DNA from: Bacteroidota bacterium
GTDB taxonomy: Bacteria; Bacteroidota; Bacteroidia; Flavobacteriales; Weeksellaceae
Direction of reading: 5' to 3'
Assembly (NCBI GenBank): GCA_023458535.1
Contig: JAEWYW010000033.1
Span: 1-60,040 of the forward strand
Length of the DNA: 60,040 bases
The translations under genes were made by a program, and so were the position numbers. Shown one piece after another: positions 17,948 through 26,512 of this stretch (position 1 is its first letter; each line of letters starts with the position of its first letter). The notes under the pieces were generated by a model that was not told the origin of the DNA, made no database searches, and was given only the letters and a program-made list of their open reading frames with translations.

Positions 17948-18904
17948 TTACTTATTCAGCTTTATCTTAAGATTTTTAAGCATGTCTTTGGTCATTTCAG
18001 CAACGCCAAACTTGTAGTTCAAACCCCAGTCTTTTTTGGCAATACTGTCATCAATTGAAGCCGGCCACGAATCTGCAATCGCCTGTCTGAAATCTGGTTT
18101 ATAAGAAATGGTAAAATCTGGCATCTCCTTTTTAATCTCTTCATACAATTCTTTGGGAGTAAATGACATTCCGCCCAAATTATAAGAGGTTCTTACTGTA
18201 ATATCCTCTTTTGGAGCCTCCATTAATTGGAGAGTCGCATCAATAGCATCGTCCATGTAAAGCATTGGCATCGCAGTATTTTCGGATATGAAGCTTGTGT
18301 ATTTACCGTCTTCAATAGCTTTATAGTAAATTTCTACTGCATAATCTGTTGTGCCACCACCAGCAGGGGTTTTCCACGAAATTAAACCAGGATAGCGGAT
18401 ACTTCTCACATCCACACCAAATTTATCGAAATAATATTCACACCATTTTTCACCTGCCAACTTGGAGATTCCATAAACAGTAGTAGGATTTAAAACCACT
18501 TCCTGACCAACATTTTCCTTAGGCAATCCTTTACCAAAAACAGCAATTGAACTCGGCCAAAAAAGTTTAGAATATAAACCTTCCTTCGCCATTTCTAAAA
18601 GATTGATCAATGGTTCTACATTCAGTTTCCATGCAAAAAGTGGCTTTTGTTCGGATGTTCCTGAAAGCAAAGATGCCAAGTGGTAAACAGTTGTAATATT
18701 ATATTTGGTAATAACTTCTCGCAATAAATCGGTATTGGAAACATCCAATAACTCATAATGACCTGCAGTAGTTATTCCCTCCTTATAAGCATCAATACCA
18801 GAGGCAACAACATTTTCTGCACCATGAATTTCGACTAATTTATTGGTAAGCTCGGTACCAATTTGCCCCAAAGCACCAGTAATCAATATTTTTTCTTGTG
18901 ACAT
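17948..18904 (-). CDS. NAD-dependent epimerase/dehydratase, L-threonine 3-dehydrogenase type
   Basis: An extended short-chain dehydrogenase of 318 aa. The Rossmann motif ITGALGQIG is at residues 8-16 and the catalytic Y-x-x-x-K is YGISK (Y144, K148). The region WPSSIAVFG and the segment SIRYPGLISWKTPAGGGTTDYA match the GalE-like L-threonine dehydrogenases known from Flavobacterium frigidimaris, which oxidise threonine to 2-amino-3-ketobutyrate. I start at the ATG 18902-18904 (MSQEKIL); seven residues further upstream are possible but unlikely. No kbl gene is adjacent. A UDP-sugar epimerase role cannot be excluded. Confidence 0.85.
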   Translation of the reverse strand: MSQEKILITGALGQIGTELTNKLVEIHGAENVVASGIDAYKEGITTAGHYELLDVSNTDLLREVITKYNITTVYHLASLLSGTSEQKPLFAWKLNVEPLINLLEMAKEGLYSKLFWPSSIAVFGKGLPKENVGQEVVLNPTTVYGISKLAGEKWCEYYFDKFGVDVRSIRYPGLISWKTPAGGGTTDYAVEIYYKAIEDGKYTSFISENTAMPMLYMDDAIDATLQLMEAPKEDITVRTSYNLGGMSFTPKELYEEIKKEMPDFTISYKPDFRQAIADSWPASIDDSIAKKDWGLNYKFGVAEMTKDMLKNLKIKLNK

Positions 18905-18922
18905 AGTATTATTTAATTCGTA

Positions 18923-18930
18923 CAAAATTA
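18923..18930 (-). promoter_or_regulatory. candidate -7 element of the threonine dehydrogenase promoter
   Basis: TAATTTTG on the minus strand, 18 bases before the ATG at 18904, fits TAnnTTTG. No -33 TTTG at the right distance was found. Confidence 0.4.
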
Positions 18931-19000
18931 ATCAATATTTGCCTTTTAATGGTAGTTTGAGGCAAAGAAAATTCATAAGGAGTCTACAAAAAGAGCATAA

Positions 19001-19045
19001 AAAAACTTTAATCAACAAAATATCTTCTGTTAGATTAAAGTTTTT
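19001..19045 (-). terminator. terminator of the periplasmic thioredoxin gene
   Basis: A 13-base-pair perfect stem AAAAACTTTAATC with its complement closes a 19-base loop that can pair further (AACA with TGTT). On the minus strand it is followed by a T run, 15 bases after the stop codon. Confidence 0.75.
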
Positions 19046-19060
19046 CTTAAAAGGCGGTGC

Positions 19061-20230
19061 TTATTTTAAGCCGTCTAGTAGTTTTTGAGTATCTGTCACA
19101 TCTTCACCTGCTTTTTTACCAAGTTCAATGGATTTTTCCGCCCAGATTTTTGCATTTTTCTTGTCACCAATTTTGTTATAAAGATTGGCAAGAGTATCTG
19201 TATTTGCAAAATTTTCATTTTTTTGAACTGAAGCTTGTGCCCAAGTGATGGCGGTTTCTAAGGCTTTTTTATCAGTGATTTTTTCGAAAAAGTTCCAAGC
19301 TACTTCGTTAAGTTCCTCCGATCCTGCATTTGAGAAATCCTTATATTTCTCCATCATCATCTTTTGGTAGGTGACGAAATCTTTATTTTTAAGTGCAATA
19401 TTTCCTTTGAAAGAATTTAAGGTTTTTTGAGCCTCTTCTTTACCAAGGATTTTCTCAGTTTCTGCTAAGAAAAGAGCTTCATCGAGCTTCTTGGTTGTTG
19501 AGTTATAAGCTTTTTTCGATATTTTGCTTAGTTGCAAACTCTTATTAATTCTGTCGTATTGCGGTGCACTGATTATATTTGAAATCTCAGTTTTTTTAGC
19601 GGTGAAGATTTTATAAACAGCATCATCGCCAGTTTGCAGTCCTGCCATTAACAGATTCATGTCTTCCTTAGTCAGTTCGCTTCCTTTTACTTCAAAATAT
19701 TTTGAAATAATTTTCCCTGCTAATGCAGGATCAGAATAAATGGTTAGCTCTGCAAGATTTTTAAGGAAAGCAGGATCTTTTTCACCGGCTTCAAATTTCT
19801 TAATCAGAGAACTCATACGCTTACTAGGGTCCTGCGCATCCTGTCCGAATTTAATAAAAGCTTTTTCCTCCACATAGCCTAAAGTTCTGTGAACCTCGTT
19901 ACCGTTTCCATCAATAAATAGATAGGTTGGAAATGCTTTTACACCATATTTTTTTGCGATTTCAAGACCTTCGCCTTTTTCCATATCCAATTTTGCATTC
20001 ACAAAATTAGCATTGTAATAATCTCCTACGGATTGCAGCGGAAAGATATTTTTTGCCATCAGTTTGCAAGGTCCGCACCAAGTTGTGTAGGCATCTAAGA
20101 AAACGAGTTTATTTTCTTTTTTAGCTTTTTCTAAAGTCGATTTGAAGTTGGTGTCTTCAAACTTGATCCCTGTCTGGCATAGTGCGAACACACTCATCGC
20201 AAGCGCAGAAACAGAAAGTATTTTTTTCAT
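19061..20230 (-). CDS. exported thioredoxin-family protein with helical C-terminal repeats
   Basis: A 389 aa protein with a signal peptide (MKKILSVSALAMSVFALCQ). I chose the ATG at 20228-20230 because the upstream extension is a poor leader and would span the predicted promoter. A thioredoxin domain at about residues 20-140 has the redox motif TTWCGPCKLM and the cis-Pro segment VKAFPTYLFIDG. The remaining 240 residues are helical, with a TPR-like end (LANLYNKIGDKKNAKIWAEK). It probably handles disulfides or reduced thiols in the periplasm. It is monocistronic, with its own promoter and terminator. Confidence 0.88.
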   Translation of the reverse strand: MKKILSVSALAMSVFALCQTGIKFEDTNFKSTLEKAKKENKLVFLDAYTTWCGPCKLMAKNIFPLQSVGDYYNANFVNAKLDMEKGEGLEIAKKYGVKAFPTYLFIDGNGNEVHRTLGYVEEKAFIKFGQDAQDPSKRMSSLIKKFEAGEKDPAFLKNLAELTIYSDPALAGKIISKYFEVKGSELTKEDMNLLMAGLQTGDDAVYKIFTAKKTEISNIISAPQYDRINKSLQLSKISKKAYNSTTKKLDEALFLAETEKILGKEEAQKTLNSFKGNIALKNKDFVTYQKMMMEKYKDFSNAGSEELNEVAWNFFEKITDKKALETAITWAQASVQKNENFANTDTLANLYNKIGDKKNAKIWAEKSIELGKKAGEDVTDTQKLLDGLK

Positions 20231-20253
20231 TAGATTAATATATTTTAGGTTAG

Positions 20254-20261
20254 CAAATGTA
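20254..20261 (-). promoter_or_regulatory. candidate -7 element for the periplasmic thioredoxin gene
   Basis: TACATTTG followed by C on the minus strand is a full TAnnTTTG match, 23 bases before the ATG at 20230. Confidence 0.5.
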
Positions 20262-20328
20262 AGTAATAGATAGATCAGTTGATTTTTTTTTATCCACTTT
20301 AACATAATATTAATGAAGGAATACAAAA

Positions 20329-20353
20329 AAAGGATACAAAAATTGTATCCTTT
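20329..20353 (-). terminator. terminator of the 20377-20958 gene
   Basis: An 11-base-pair perfect stem AAAGGATACAA with a 3-base A loop. On the minus strand a T run follows. It lies 23 bases after the stop codon. Confidence 0.85.
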
Positions 20354-20376
20354 GAATTTTCTATCTAAAAAAAAAA

Positions 20377-20958
20377 TTATTGAGCCAATTGATCAAAGCT
20401 TTGAAGGCTGTTAGCTCCAGAACTCAAATCCTGAATATAATTTCTTTTAGCATCACCTTTCATTTTTTTAATACTGTTGGCTGTTGCTACAAATTCTTGG
20501 TCTACTTTTGCCATAATTTCCGCAGGATTGAAATCTTTCTCCTTACTGAAACCAACATTTAAAAAGCCATTTTCCTTGGTGACATGCTTTAGATAATTAT
20601 CGTAATTAATAAGAGTATGTCTGAAATAATCACTATTATAAGTCATGCATTTTTTCATCTTTTTAGATGAATTATTATCGGAGATACATGTAACCATATT
20701 GCCTTTAAACAATTCAAATTCTTTAGCAACATGATCATATTCTTTCTTCAATAACATTTTTCCTCCAGAAAGAATATTAGGATCTGAAGACGCTTTACTT
20801 ACGTTCTGTAAATGATTAACAACTAGTGGAACTGTATTTTGAATTTTTTGTACAGCCGATTTTATACCTCCTTCAGTGAAAGCTACATCTTTTTTCTGCG
20901 CGAACATAAAACCCGACGCTAAGAAGGCAAAAGAAAATAGTAAATGTTTTCTTGTCAT
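20377..20958 (-). CDS. exported helical hypothetical protein
   Basis: A 193 aa protein with a Sec signal peptide (MTRKHLLFSFAFLASGFMFAQ). The mature part is predominantly helical and basic, with two cysteines that could pair (MVTCISD and KKCMTYN). I do not recognise the family. It is flanked by a terminator on its 3' side and a gene-free stretch before the divergent symporter gene, so it is a single-gene unit. No further function can be given. Confidence 0.7.
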   Translation of the reverse strand: MTRKHLLFSFAFLASGFMFAQKKDVAFTEGGIKSAVQKIQNTVPLVVNHLQNVSKASSDPNILSGGKMLLKKEYDHVAKEFELFKGNMVTCISDNNSSKKMKKCMTYNSDYFRHTLINYDNYLKHVTKENGFLNVGFSKEKDFNPAEIMAKVDQEFVATANSIKKMKGDAKRNYIQDLSSGANSLQSFDQLAQ

Positions 20959-21098
20959 GGAAATTTTTTTAAAGCCCTAAATTAAGTATAATTTCATTTC
21001 ATTACGAAAATTTAACACTTATTTTTAGAATAATTTCACTTTTGATGCTTGAAGATGATATAAGTTAAACCAGATGGAAAAAAACTTATCAAAAATCC

Positions 21099-21106
21099 TA
21101 TATTTG
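21099..21106 (+). promoter_or_regulatory. candidate -7 element of the symporter promoter
   Basis: TATATTTG followed by C, 18 bases before the ATG, fits TAnnTTTG. The -33 region has no TTTG. Confidence 0.5.
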
Positions 21107-21124
21107 CGATATCGAAATTAACTT

Positions 21125-22372
21125 ATGAAGGGACAAAATAAACTTTTTTTTGCAATCATTATTGCATTGCTTCTTGGTGTTGCAGTGGGTGGAGTAGTAC
21201 ATACTCAATATCCTGATTCTGCAAAGGAATTCTCCAATAATATCAAGCTATTAGGGACAATTTTTATACGTTTGGTGCAAATGATTATTGCTCCTTTGGT
21301 TTTTACAACATTAGTGGTAGGAATTGCTAAAATGAGCGATATGAAGATGATAGGTCGTGTAGGAACTAAGGCAATGCTCTGGTTTATCACCGCGTCATTG
21401 GTATCTCTCACTATTGGTTTAGTGCTTGTGAATTGGATGGAGCCAGGTCATGTTACCAAACTTCCGATTCAAGATGCAGGTTCTGCAGATGAACTTTTAA
21501 AGTCAAGCAAAGGTTTTTCACTGGAAGATTTTGTCAAACACGTAATTCCTAAGAGTGTTTTTGAGGCTTTTGCAACCAATGAAGTATTGCAGATTGTTGT
21601 ATTCTCTGTGATGTTTGGGATGGCTCTTGCCAATATGGGTGAGAAATATACCGAACCAGTGATTAAAATGTTTGATGTTATTGCACATGCAATATTAAAA
21701 ATGGTAGGGTATATAATGTGGGTGGCTCCATTAGGAGTTTTTGGTGCAATAGCCGCTGTAGTGGCGACCAATGGATTTGAAATTTTCAAAGTTTATGCTA
21801 TTTATCTCAGGGATTTCTTCTTTGCATTAGCAATATTGTGGTTGGTACTTTGTATCGTTGCTTACATGATTCTTGGAAATCGTTTATTTGAATTGATAAG
21901 AAGAATTAAAGAACCATTATTAATAGCTTTTTCAACAACCAGTTCTGAGGCAGTTTTTCCGAAATTAGTAGAAGAACTGGAAAGATTCGGCTGCAACAGT
22001 AGAATTGTATCTTTCATTTTGCCTTTAGGATATTCTTTTAACCTTGATGGAAGCATGATGTACATGACTTTTGCATCTATATTTATCGCTCAGATTTATG
22101 GTATAGAAATGTCCATCGGACAGCAGATTGTTATGTTACTGGTTTTGATGTTGACATCGAAAGGTATTGCGGGTGTTCCCCGCGCATCTTTGGTAATTAT
22201 TGTAGCAACGTGTTCTATGTTTGGGATTCCGCCAGAAGGTATTGCCTTGATTCTTCCTATTGACCACTTCTGCGATATGGGTAGAAGTATGACAAATGTT
22301 TTAGGAAATGCATTTGCTACAACAGCTGTTTCTAAGTGGGAAGGGCAATTGGAAGGTCCTAAAGAATCCTGA
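21125..22372 (+). CDS. dicarboxylate/amino acid:cation symporter (glutamate transporter family)
   Basis: An inner-membrane secondary transporter of the DAACS family, 415 aa with about eight membrane helices and two re-entrant hairpins. Characteristic segments are the serine-rich hairpin tip STTSSEAVFPKL, the helix 7 motif YSFNLDGSMMYM, and PIDHFCDMGRSMTNVLGNA in helix 8, which binds the substrate amino group and carboxylate through Asp and Asn/Thr. It takes up glutamate, aspartate or C4-dicarboxylates with Na+ or H+; the exact substrate is uncertain. It is monocistronic and convergent with nhaA. Confidence 0.93.
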   Translation: MKGQNKLFFAIIIALLLGVAVGGVVHTQYPDSAKEFSNNIKLLGTIFIRLVQMIIAPLVFTTLVVGIAKMSDMKMIGRVGTKAMLWFITASLVSLTIGLVLVNWMEPGHVTKLPIQDAGSADELLKSSKGFSLEDFVKHVIPKSVFEAFATNEVLQIVVFSVMFGMALANMGEKYTEPVIKMFDVIAHAILKMVGYIMWVAPLGVFGAIAAVVATNGFEIFKVYAIYLRDFFFALAILWLVLCIVAYMILGNRLFELIRRIKEPLLIAFSTTSSEAVFPKLVEELERFGCNSRIVSFILPLGYSFNLDGSMMYMTFASIFIAQIYGIEMSIGQQIVMLLVLMLTSKGIAGVPRASLVIIVATCSMFGIPPEGIALILPIDHFCDMGRSMTNVLGNAFATTAVSKWEGQLEGPKES

Positions 22373-22394
22373 TAATTGGAGACATCATGATAAA

Positions 22395-22422
22395 AAAAAA
22401 GACTGCTTATGCAGTCTTTTTT
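22395..22422. terminator. bidirectional terminator between symporter and nhaA
   Basis: A 12-base-pair stem AAAAAAGACTGC with a TTAT loop and its complement, with A and T runs on both sides. The stop codon of nhaA (complement of 22407-22409) lies in the loop, so the terminator overlaps the end of that gene. Confidence 0.88.
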
Positions 22423-23600
22423 ATTTTTTTTCCTAAAGATTTTCTCTTCTTAGAAATCATATTTAATAAAGAATATCCCAACACGCCGGACAGTACAGAT
22501 GCAATTAGGATTGCAAATTTGGCTTCATCTTGTATTTCGGGACTTCCTTTAAAGGACAGTAATGCAATGAAAATTGACATGGTAAAACCTATTCCTGCCA
22601 AAAATCCAGCGCCAATCATATGCAGCCATGTGCTGTGATGGGGTAGACTGCTTAATTTTGATTTAATGGCTATTAAAGAAAAAATACTGATTCCTATTAC
22701 TTTTCCACCTACCAATCCGAAAATAATACCGTATCCAAAATTGGAAAACAAATCATCCACCATTCCAGATTTGAACATGATGTTGGTATTCGCCAAGGCA
22801 AAAATAGGCATGATAATGAAGTTCACAGGTAAATGCAGTTGATGCTCTAATTTTTCAAGAGGCGAAATTTCAGTTTTAGATTCGTTTGTCGGAATGGTAA
22901 ACGCCAGTAAAACACCCGCAATGGTTGCATGAATACCTGAATGGTGCATAAAATACCATAATAAAAGCCCTGGAATAATGTAAAAAATATGCTTCTTAAC
23001 ATTGAAATAATTGAGAGCAATTAAAAGCAGGATGATTCCTCCCGAAAGTCCCAAATACAACCAATGAATTTGATCTGTATAAAATATTGCTATCACTAAA
23101 ATGGCACCTAAGTCATCCACTATAGCAAGTGCAGCTAAGAAAATTTTGACCGCAGGGGGAACTTTTTTCCCCAACATCGAGATAATTGCTAAAGAAAATG
23201 CGATATCTGTGGCCATTGGTATTCCCCAACCACCTTCGTACACCGTTCCTTTATTGAATAAATAATATATTAATGCAGGAACAACCATTCCACCAATTGC
23301 TGCAAATATAGGGAGCGATGCACTTTTGAAACTTGAAAGTTCACCTTCCACGATTTCACGTTTAATCTCAAGTCCAACCAACAAAAAGAAAATAGCCATT
23401 AAACCATCATTTATCCAAATGCTGACAGGATAATTTAAGTGAAAAACGGATGTTCCTATATTGGTATCTAAAATTTCCTGAAAATTCGGACCAAAGGATG
23501 AATTTGCGATGAGTAGCGAAAAGACCACACATATAATTAATAAAACTCCTGATGATTGCGAACTGTGAAAAAAATTCTTGAAATACTGGGTTAACTGCAT
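22407..23600 (-). CDS. nhaA: Na+/H+ antiporter NhaA
   Basis: Electrogenic Na+/H+ antiporter of the inner membrane, 397 aa and about 12 helices. The ion-binding aspartates are D162 and D163 (AIVDDLGAI), matching E. coli D163/D164, and D132 (ATDIAFSL) matches D133. The N-terminal helix LLIICVVFSLLIANS and GLEIKREIVEGEL are also family hallmarks. It follows the relA/spoT homologue by 12 bases on the same strand, so salt and pH homeostasis share a transcript with the stringent-response enzyme. Confidence 0.96.
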   Translation of the reverse strand: MQLTQYFKNFFHSSQSSGVLLIICVVFSLLIANSSFGPNFQEILDTNIGTSVFHLNYPVSIWINDGLMAIFFLLVGLEIKREIVEGELSSFKSASLPIFAAIGGMVVPALIYYLFNKGTVYEGGWGIPMATDIAFSLAIISMLGKKVPPAVKIFLAALAIVDDLGAILVIAIFYTDQIHWLYLGLSGGIILLLIALNYFNVKKHIFYIIPGLLLWYFMHHSGIHATIAGVLLAFTIPTNESKTEISPLEKLEHQLHLPVNFIIMPIFALANTNIMFKSGMVDDLFSNFGYGIIFGLVGGKVIGISIFSLIAIKSKLSSLPHHSTWLHMIGAGFLAGIGFTMSIFIALLSFKGSPEIQDEAKFAILIASVLSGVLGYSLLNMISKKRKSLGKKIKKTA

Positions 23601-23612
23601 GTTTTCTGTCTT

Positions 23613-25814
23613 CTATAAGCGTTTTACCTTTGAAACACCATTAATATTTTTAAGTTTTTTGAAGGTGTCTTCTAATTGTTTTCTGTTTTTTACTTCTAAA
23701 TTGATGGTTCCTGTAAACACTCCATCATTGGATTCGATAGACATGCTCTTCATGTCCATTGCCATTGAATTACTGATGATGGCTGTAATATCATTAATCA
23801 TTCCCATCCTGTCGAGACCTTCAATCTCTATTTTTACTCTATTTTGGAAACTCTCAGCATTCACCCACTTCGCAGGGATGACTCTATAGTCATACTGGGC
23901 ACGGAGGTTAATGGCGTTAGGACAATTATCATTGTGCACTTTTATCCCTTCAGAAATGGTAATAAAACCAAATATCTTATCTCCAGGAATAACTGTACAA
24001 CATTTTGCGTACGTATAATTGAGCTTTTCTTCATCTTTACCGAAAATAATCATGTCCAGATTATTTTCTGGCTGGTCGAAAGAAACATTTTTTGGAGGTG
24101 ACTTTCTAAACCTCGAAAGTAGATTATTAAAGACATTTTTGCTTTCAATGTATTTCCTCAAATCGCTGGCATCTAAGGCACCACTTTGAAATTTGAGAAA
24201 CATCTCCTGTGAAGTTTTTAGATTGAAAAACTTTTGAAGTTTATTAATTTCCTCGTCGTTGTAATTGAGCTTAGCATGTCTCAGTTTTCTTCTGAGAATC
24301 TCTTTGCCCTCATCTACGAGCGTGTTTTTCTCTGAATTTAAGAAACTTTTAATCTTCGATTTTGCCTTTGAGGTGGTTACAATATCCAACCAGTCGGTTT
24401 TTGGCTTTTGATTTTGAGAGGATAAAATATCCACCTGATCACCATTTTGCAGAACATAAGAAATAGGAACCAGTCTACCATTAATCTTGGCTCCAAGACA
24501 TTTCATTCCTAAATCTGAGTGCACTGCAAACGCAAAATCTAATGCTGTGGCACCTGTAGGTAAAATTTTTATTTCTCCTTTTGGGGTAAAAACAAAAACC
24601 TCTTTAGAATATAAATTAAGTTTAATATTGTCTAAAAGTTCTGTGGCGGTTAGGGTATGTTGTTGTTCGAGAACTTCCCGAATTTCTGTCACCCATTTTT
24701 CAAAGTTTCTTTCTTCGTTGTTCTGTTTGTAGCCTTCCTTGTATTTATAATGGGCAGCAACTCCTTTTTCGGCTATGTCGTCCATTCTTTCAGAACGAAT
24801 TTGCACTTCAATCCACTTTTTATCGGGACCTAAAACGGTGAGATGTAGACTTTCATAACCTGTGGAACGAGATTGTGTAATCCAGTCACGCATTCTCGAA
24901 GGATTGCTGTGGTACAAATCGGTAACGATAGAGTAAATTTTCCAGGCGAGAAATTTTTCATTTTTTGCATCTGATTTGTAGATGATCCTGATGGCATAAT
25001 TGTCGTAAACTTCCTCAAAAGTTACTCCTTGCTTTTGCATCTTCCTATAAATGGAAGATATTGCTTTTGCCCTGCCTTTAATTTTAAAATTGAGTCCTTC
25101 ATCTTCAAGTCTTTTTGAGACTTCCTTGGTAAATTCCTGAATATAGCGCTCGCGGTTTTCTTTTGCCAGCTCCAATTTCTCGGTAATTTCGTTATAAACC
25201 TCAGGATTGTGGTATTTTAAAGAAAGATCTTCTAATTCAGATTTTATATTGTATAAACCTAATCTATGGGCAAGAGGAGCGTAAATATATGAGGTTTCTG
25301 AGGCTATTTTCTTTTGCTTGTCTGGTGCCATGCTTTCCAGAGTACGCATATTGTGCAATCTGTCGGCAATTTTTATGAGAATGACCCTAAAGTCTTCGGA
25401 TAGCGTTAAAAGCAGTTTCCTGTAATTTTCCGACTGAACCGAAATATTTTGGTGGTTCATGATGGAAATTTTGGTTAAACCATTAACAATATTGGCTATT
25501 TTTTCACCAAAAATCTTTTTAATGTCCTCATAGGTATAATCAGAATCTTCAATAACATCGTGTAGAAGGGCACTGGCAATCGAAGTTGCCCCCAAACCAA
25601 TTTCAGTGGCTACAATTTTTGCGACCGCAATAGGGTGGTAGATGTAAGGTTCGCCAGATTTCCTTCTTTGATCCTTGTGCGCATCTAAAGCAATATCGAA
25701 AGCTTTCCTGATGAGTTTGTTATGATCTTCATCTAATGTTCGATAAGTATTGGAAATCAGATCCTTATATCTAGCGAGAATTTCTTTATTTTCCTGTTCT
25801 AAATCGTATGCCAT
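23613..25814 (-). CDS. bifunctional (p)ppGpp synthetase/hydrolase (Rel/SpoT homologue)
   Basis: A 733 aa RSH enzyme that makes and degrades the alarmone (p)ppGpp. The HD hydrolase domain is intact (H60, H85-D86 and the ED pair E89-D90 in LLHDVIED; then KIADRLHNMRTL). The synthetase domain has GRAKAISSIYRKM, STGYESLHLTV and EVQIRSERMDDIAEKGVAAH. A TGS domain (FTPKGEIKILPTGATALDFA) and a C-terminal ACT domain follow. With both domains preserved it is probably bifunctional, the usual single RSH of Bacteroidota. It is first in the operon with nhaA. Confidence 0.95.
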   Translation of the reverse strand: MAYDLEQENKEILARYKDLISNTYRTLDEDHNKLIRKAFDIALDAHKDQRRKSGEPYIYHPIAVAKIVATEIGLGATSIASALLHDVIEDSDYTYEDIKKIFGEKIANIVNGLTKISIMNHQNISVQSENYRKLLLTLSEDFRVILIKIADRLHNMRTLESMAPDKQKKIASETSYIYAPLAHRLGLYNIKSELEDLSLKYHNPEVYNEITEKLELAKENRERYIQEFTKEVSKRLEDEGLNFKIKGRAKAISSIYRKMQKQGVTFEEVYDNYAIRIIYKSDAKNEKFLAWKIYSIVTDLYHSNPSRMRDWITQSRSTGYESLHLTVLGPDKKWIEVQIRSERMDDIAEKGVAAHYKYKEGYKQNNEERNFEKWVTEIREVLEQQHTLTATELLDNIKLNLYSKEVFVFTPKGEIKILPTGATALDFAFAVHSDLGMKCLGAKINGRLVPISYVLQNGDQVDILSSQNQKPKTDWLDIVTTSKAKSKIKSFLNSEKNTLVDEGKEILRRKLRHAKLNYNDEEINKLQKFFNLKTSQEMFLKFQSGALDASDLRKYIESKNVFNNLLSRFRKSPPKNVSFDQPENNLDMIIFGKDEEKLNYTYAKCCTVIPGDKIFGFITISEGIKVHNDNCPNAINLRAQYDYRVIPAKWVNAESFQNRVKIEIEGLDRMGMINDITAIISNSMAMDMKSMSIESNDGVFTGTINLEVKNRKQLEDTFKKLKNINGVSKVKRL

Positions 25815-25869
25815 TCTTCGAGAGTGTTCTTTTTAACGAAAATACGAAAATTAAGCTTTTCATAAAAGA

Positions 25870-25892
25870 AATCCACAGCAAAACTGTGGATT
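25870..25892 (-). terminator. hairpin downstream of the 25978-26346 gene
   Basis: AATCCACAG and its exact complement enclose a 5-base loop. On the minus strand it is followed by TTTCTTTTAT, a weak terminator tail, 85 bases after the stop codon. Confidence 0.5.
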
Positions 25893-25977
25893 AATAAAAT
25901 GTAAAATCTTATTTCCAATTCAAATTTTTCTCAAGATAATATGAATTGAAAATTGAATGTTAATGAAATATTTTGAA

Positions 25978-26346
25978 TTAACTAAAACTTAAATTCGGAT
26001 CAATACCTTTATTGGCAGATTTTATTCTCAGATTAGGAGACTGGGAAATTTCGGCTTTAGAGTGTACCGTAATAAATTTTCGTACATCTTCGAAATCTCG
26101 CATTTCATTTAAATCTGTGTTATTGATCGTAAAAGTTTTTACCACCTGATTCTTAGAAAAAACTTCTGCAGCAATTTCCGATTGCCGTTCGTCTTTCACC
26201 GAAACACTTGCAACATACTGTGCATTTCCATCATTGTTTATGTAAACAATATAGTCCGAATCTCTGAAGCCCGAATCTTCTAAATCCCTTTCAAGCTTCT
26301 TGTATTCATGGGCATTATTGAATAAACCCGTGTAAACGTTTGCCAT
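25978..26346 (-). CDS. small cytoplasmic hypothetical protein
   Basis: A 122 aa protein without signal peptide or membrane segment. The first 40 residues (GLFNNAHEYKKLERDLEDSGF, then DYIVYINNDG) resemble the alpha/beta start of small stress-type proteins that begin with a predicted helix-strand unit, but I cannot assign the family. It is a single gene between the acs terminator region and the relA/spoT homologue on the same strand. Function is unknown. Confidence 0.65.
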   Translation of the reverse strand: MANVYTGLFNNAHEYKKLERDLEDSGFRDSDYIVYINNDGNAQYVASVSVKDERQSEIAAEVFSKNQVVKTFTINNTDLNEMRDFEDVRKFITVHSKAEISQSPNLRIKSANKGIDPNLSFS

Positions 26347-26468
26347 GAGGATAAAATTTTATTGGATTAAATTTAAAACTTTTTTACGAATTATTATCTA
26401 TTTTACAATAAAAAATATAATTTTTCAGTGATGTACAATTATTATAATCAAATTATTACTAATAAAAA

Positions 26469-26493
26469 AAGCTGCAAAAAAAAATTGCAGCTT
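26469..26493 (-). terminator. acs terminator
   Basis: A 9-base-pair stem AAGCTGCAA and its complement with an A-rich 7-base loop. On the minus strand a run of T follows. It lies 19 bases after the acs stop codon. Confidence 0.8.
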
Positions 26494-26512
26494 ACTAATG
26501 CTTGTTTTATCA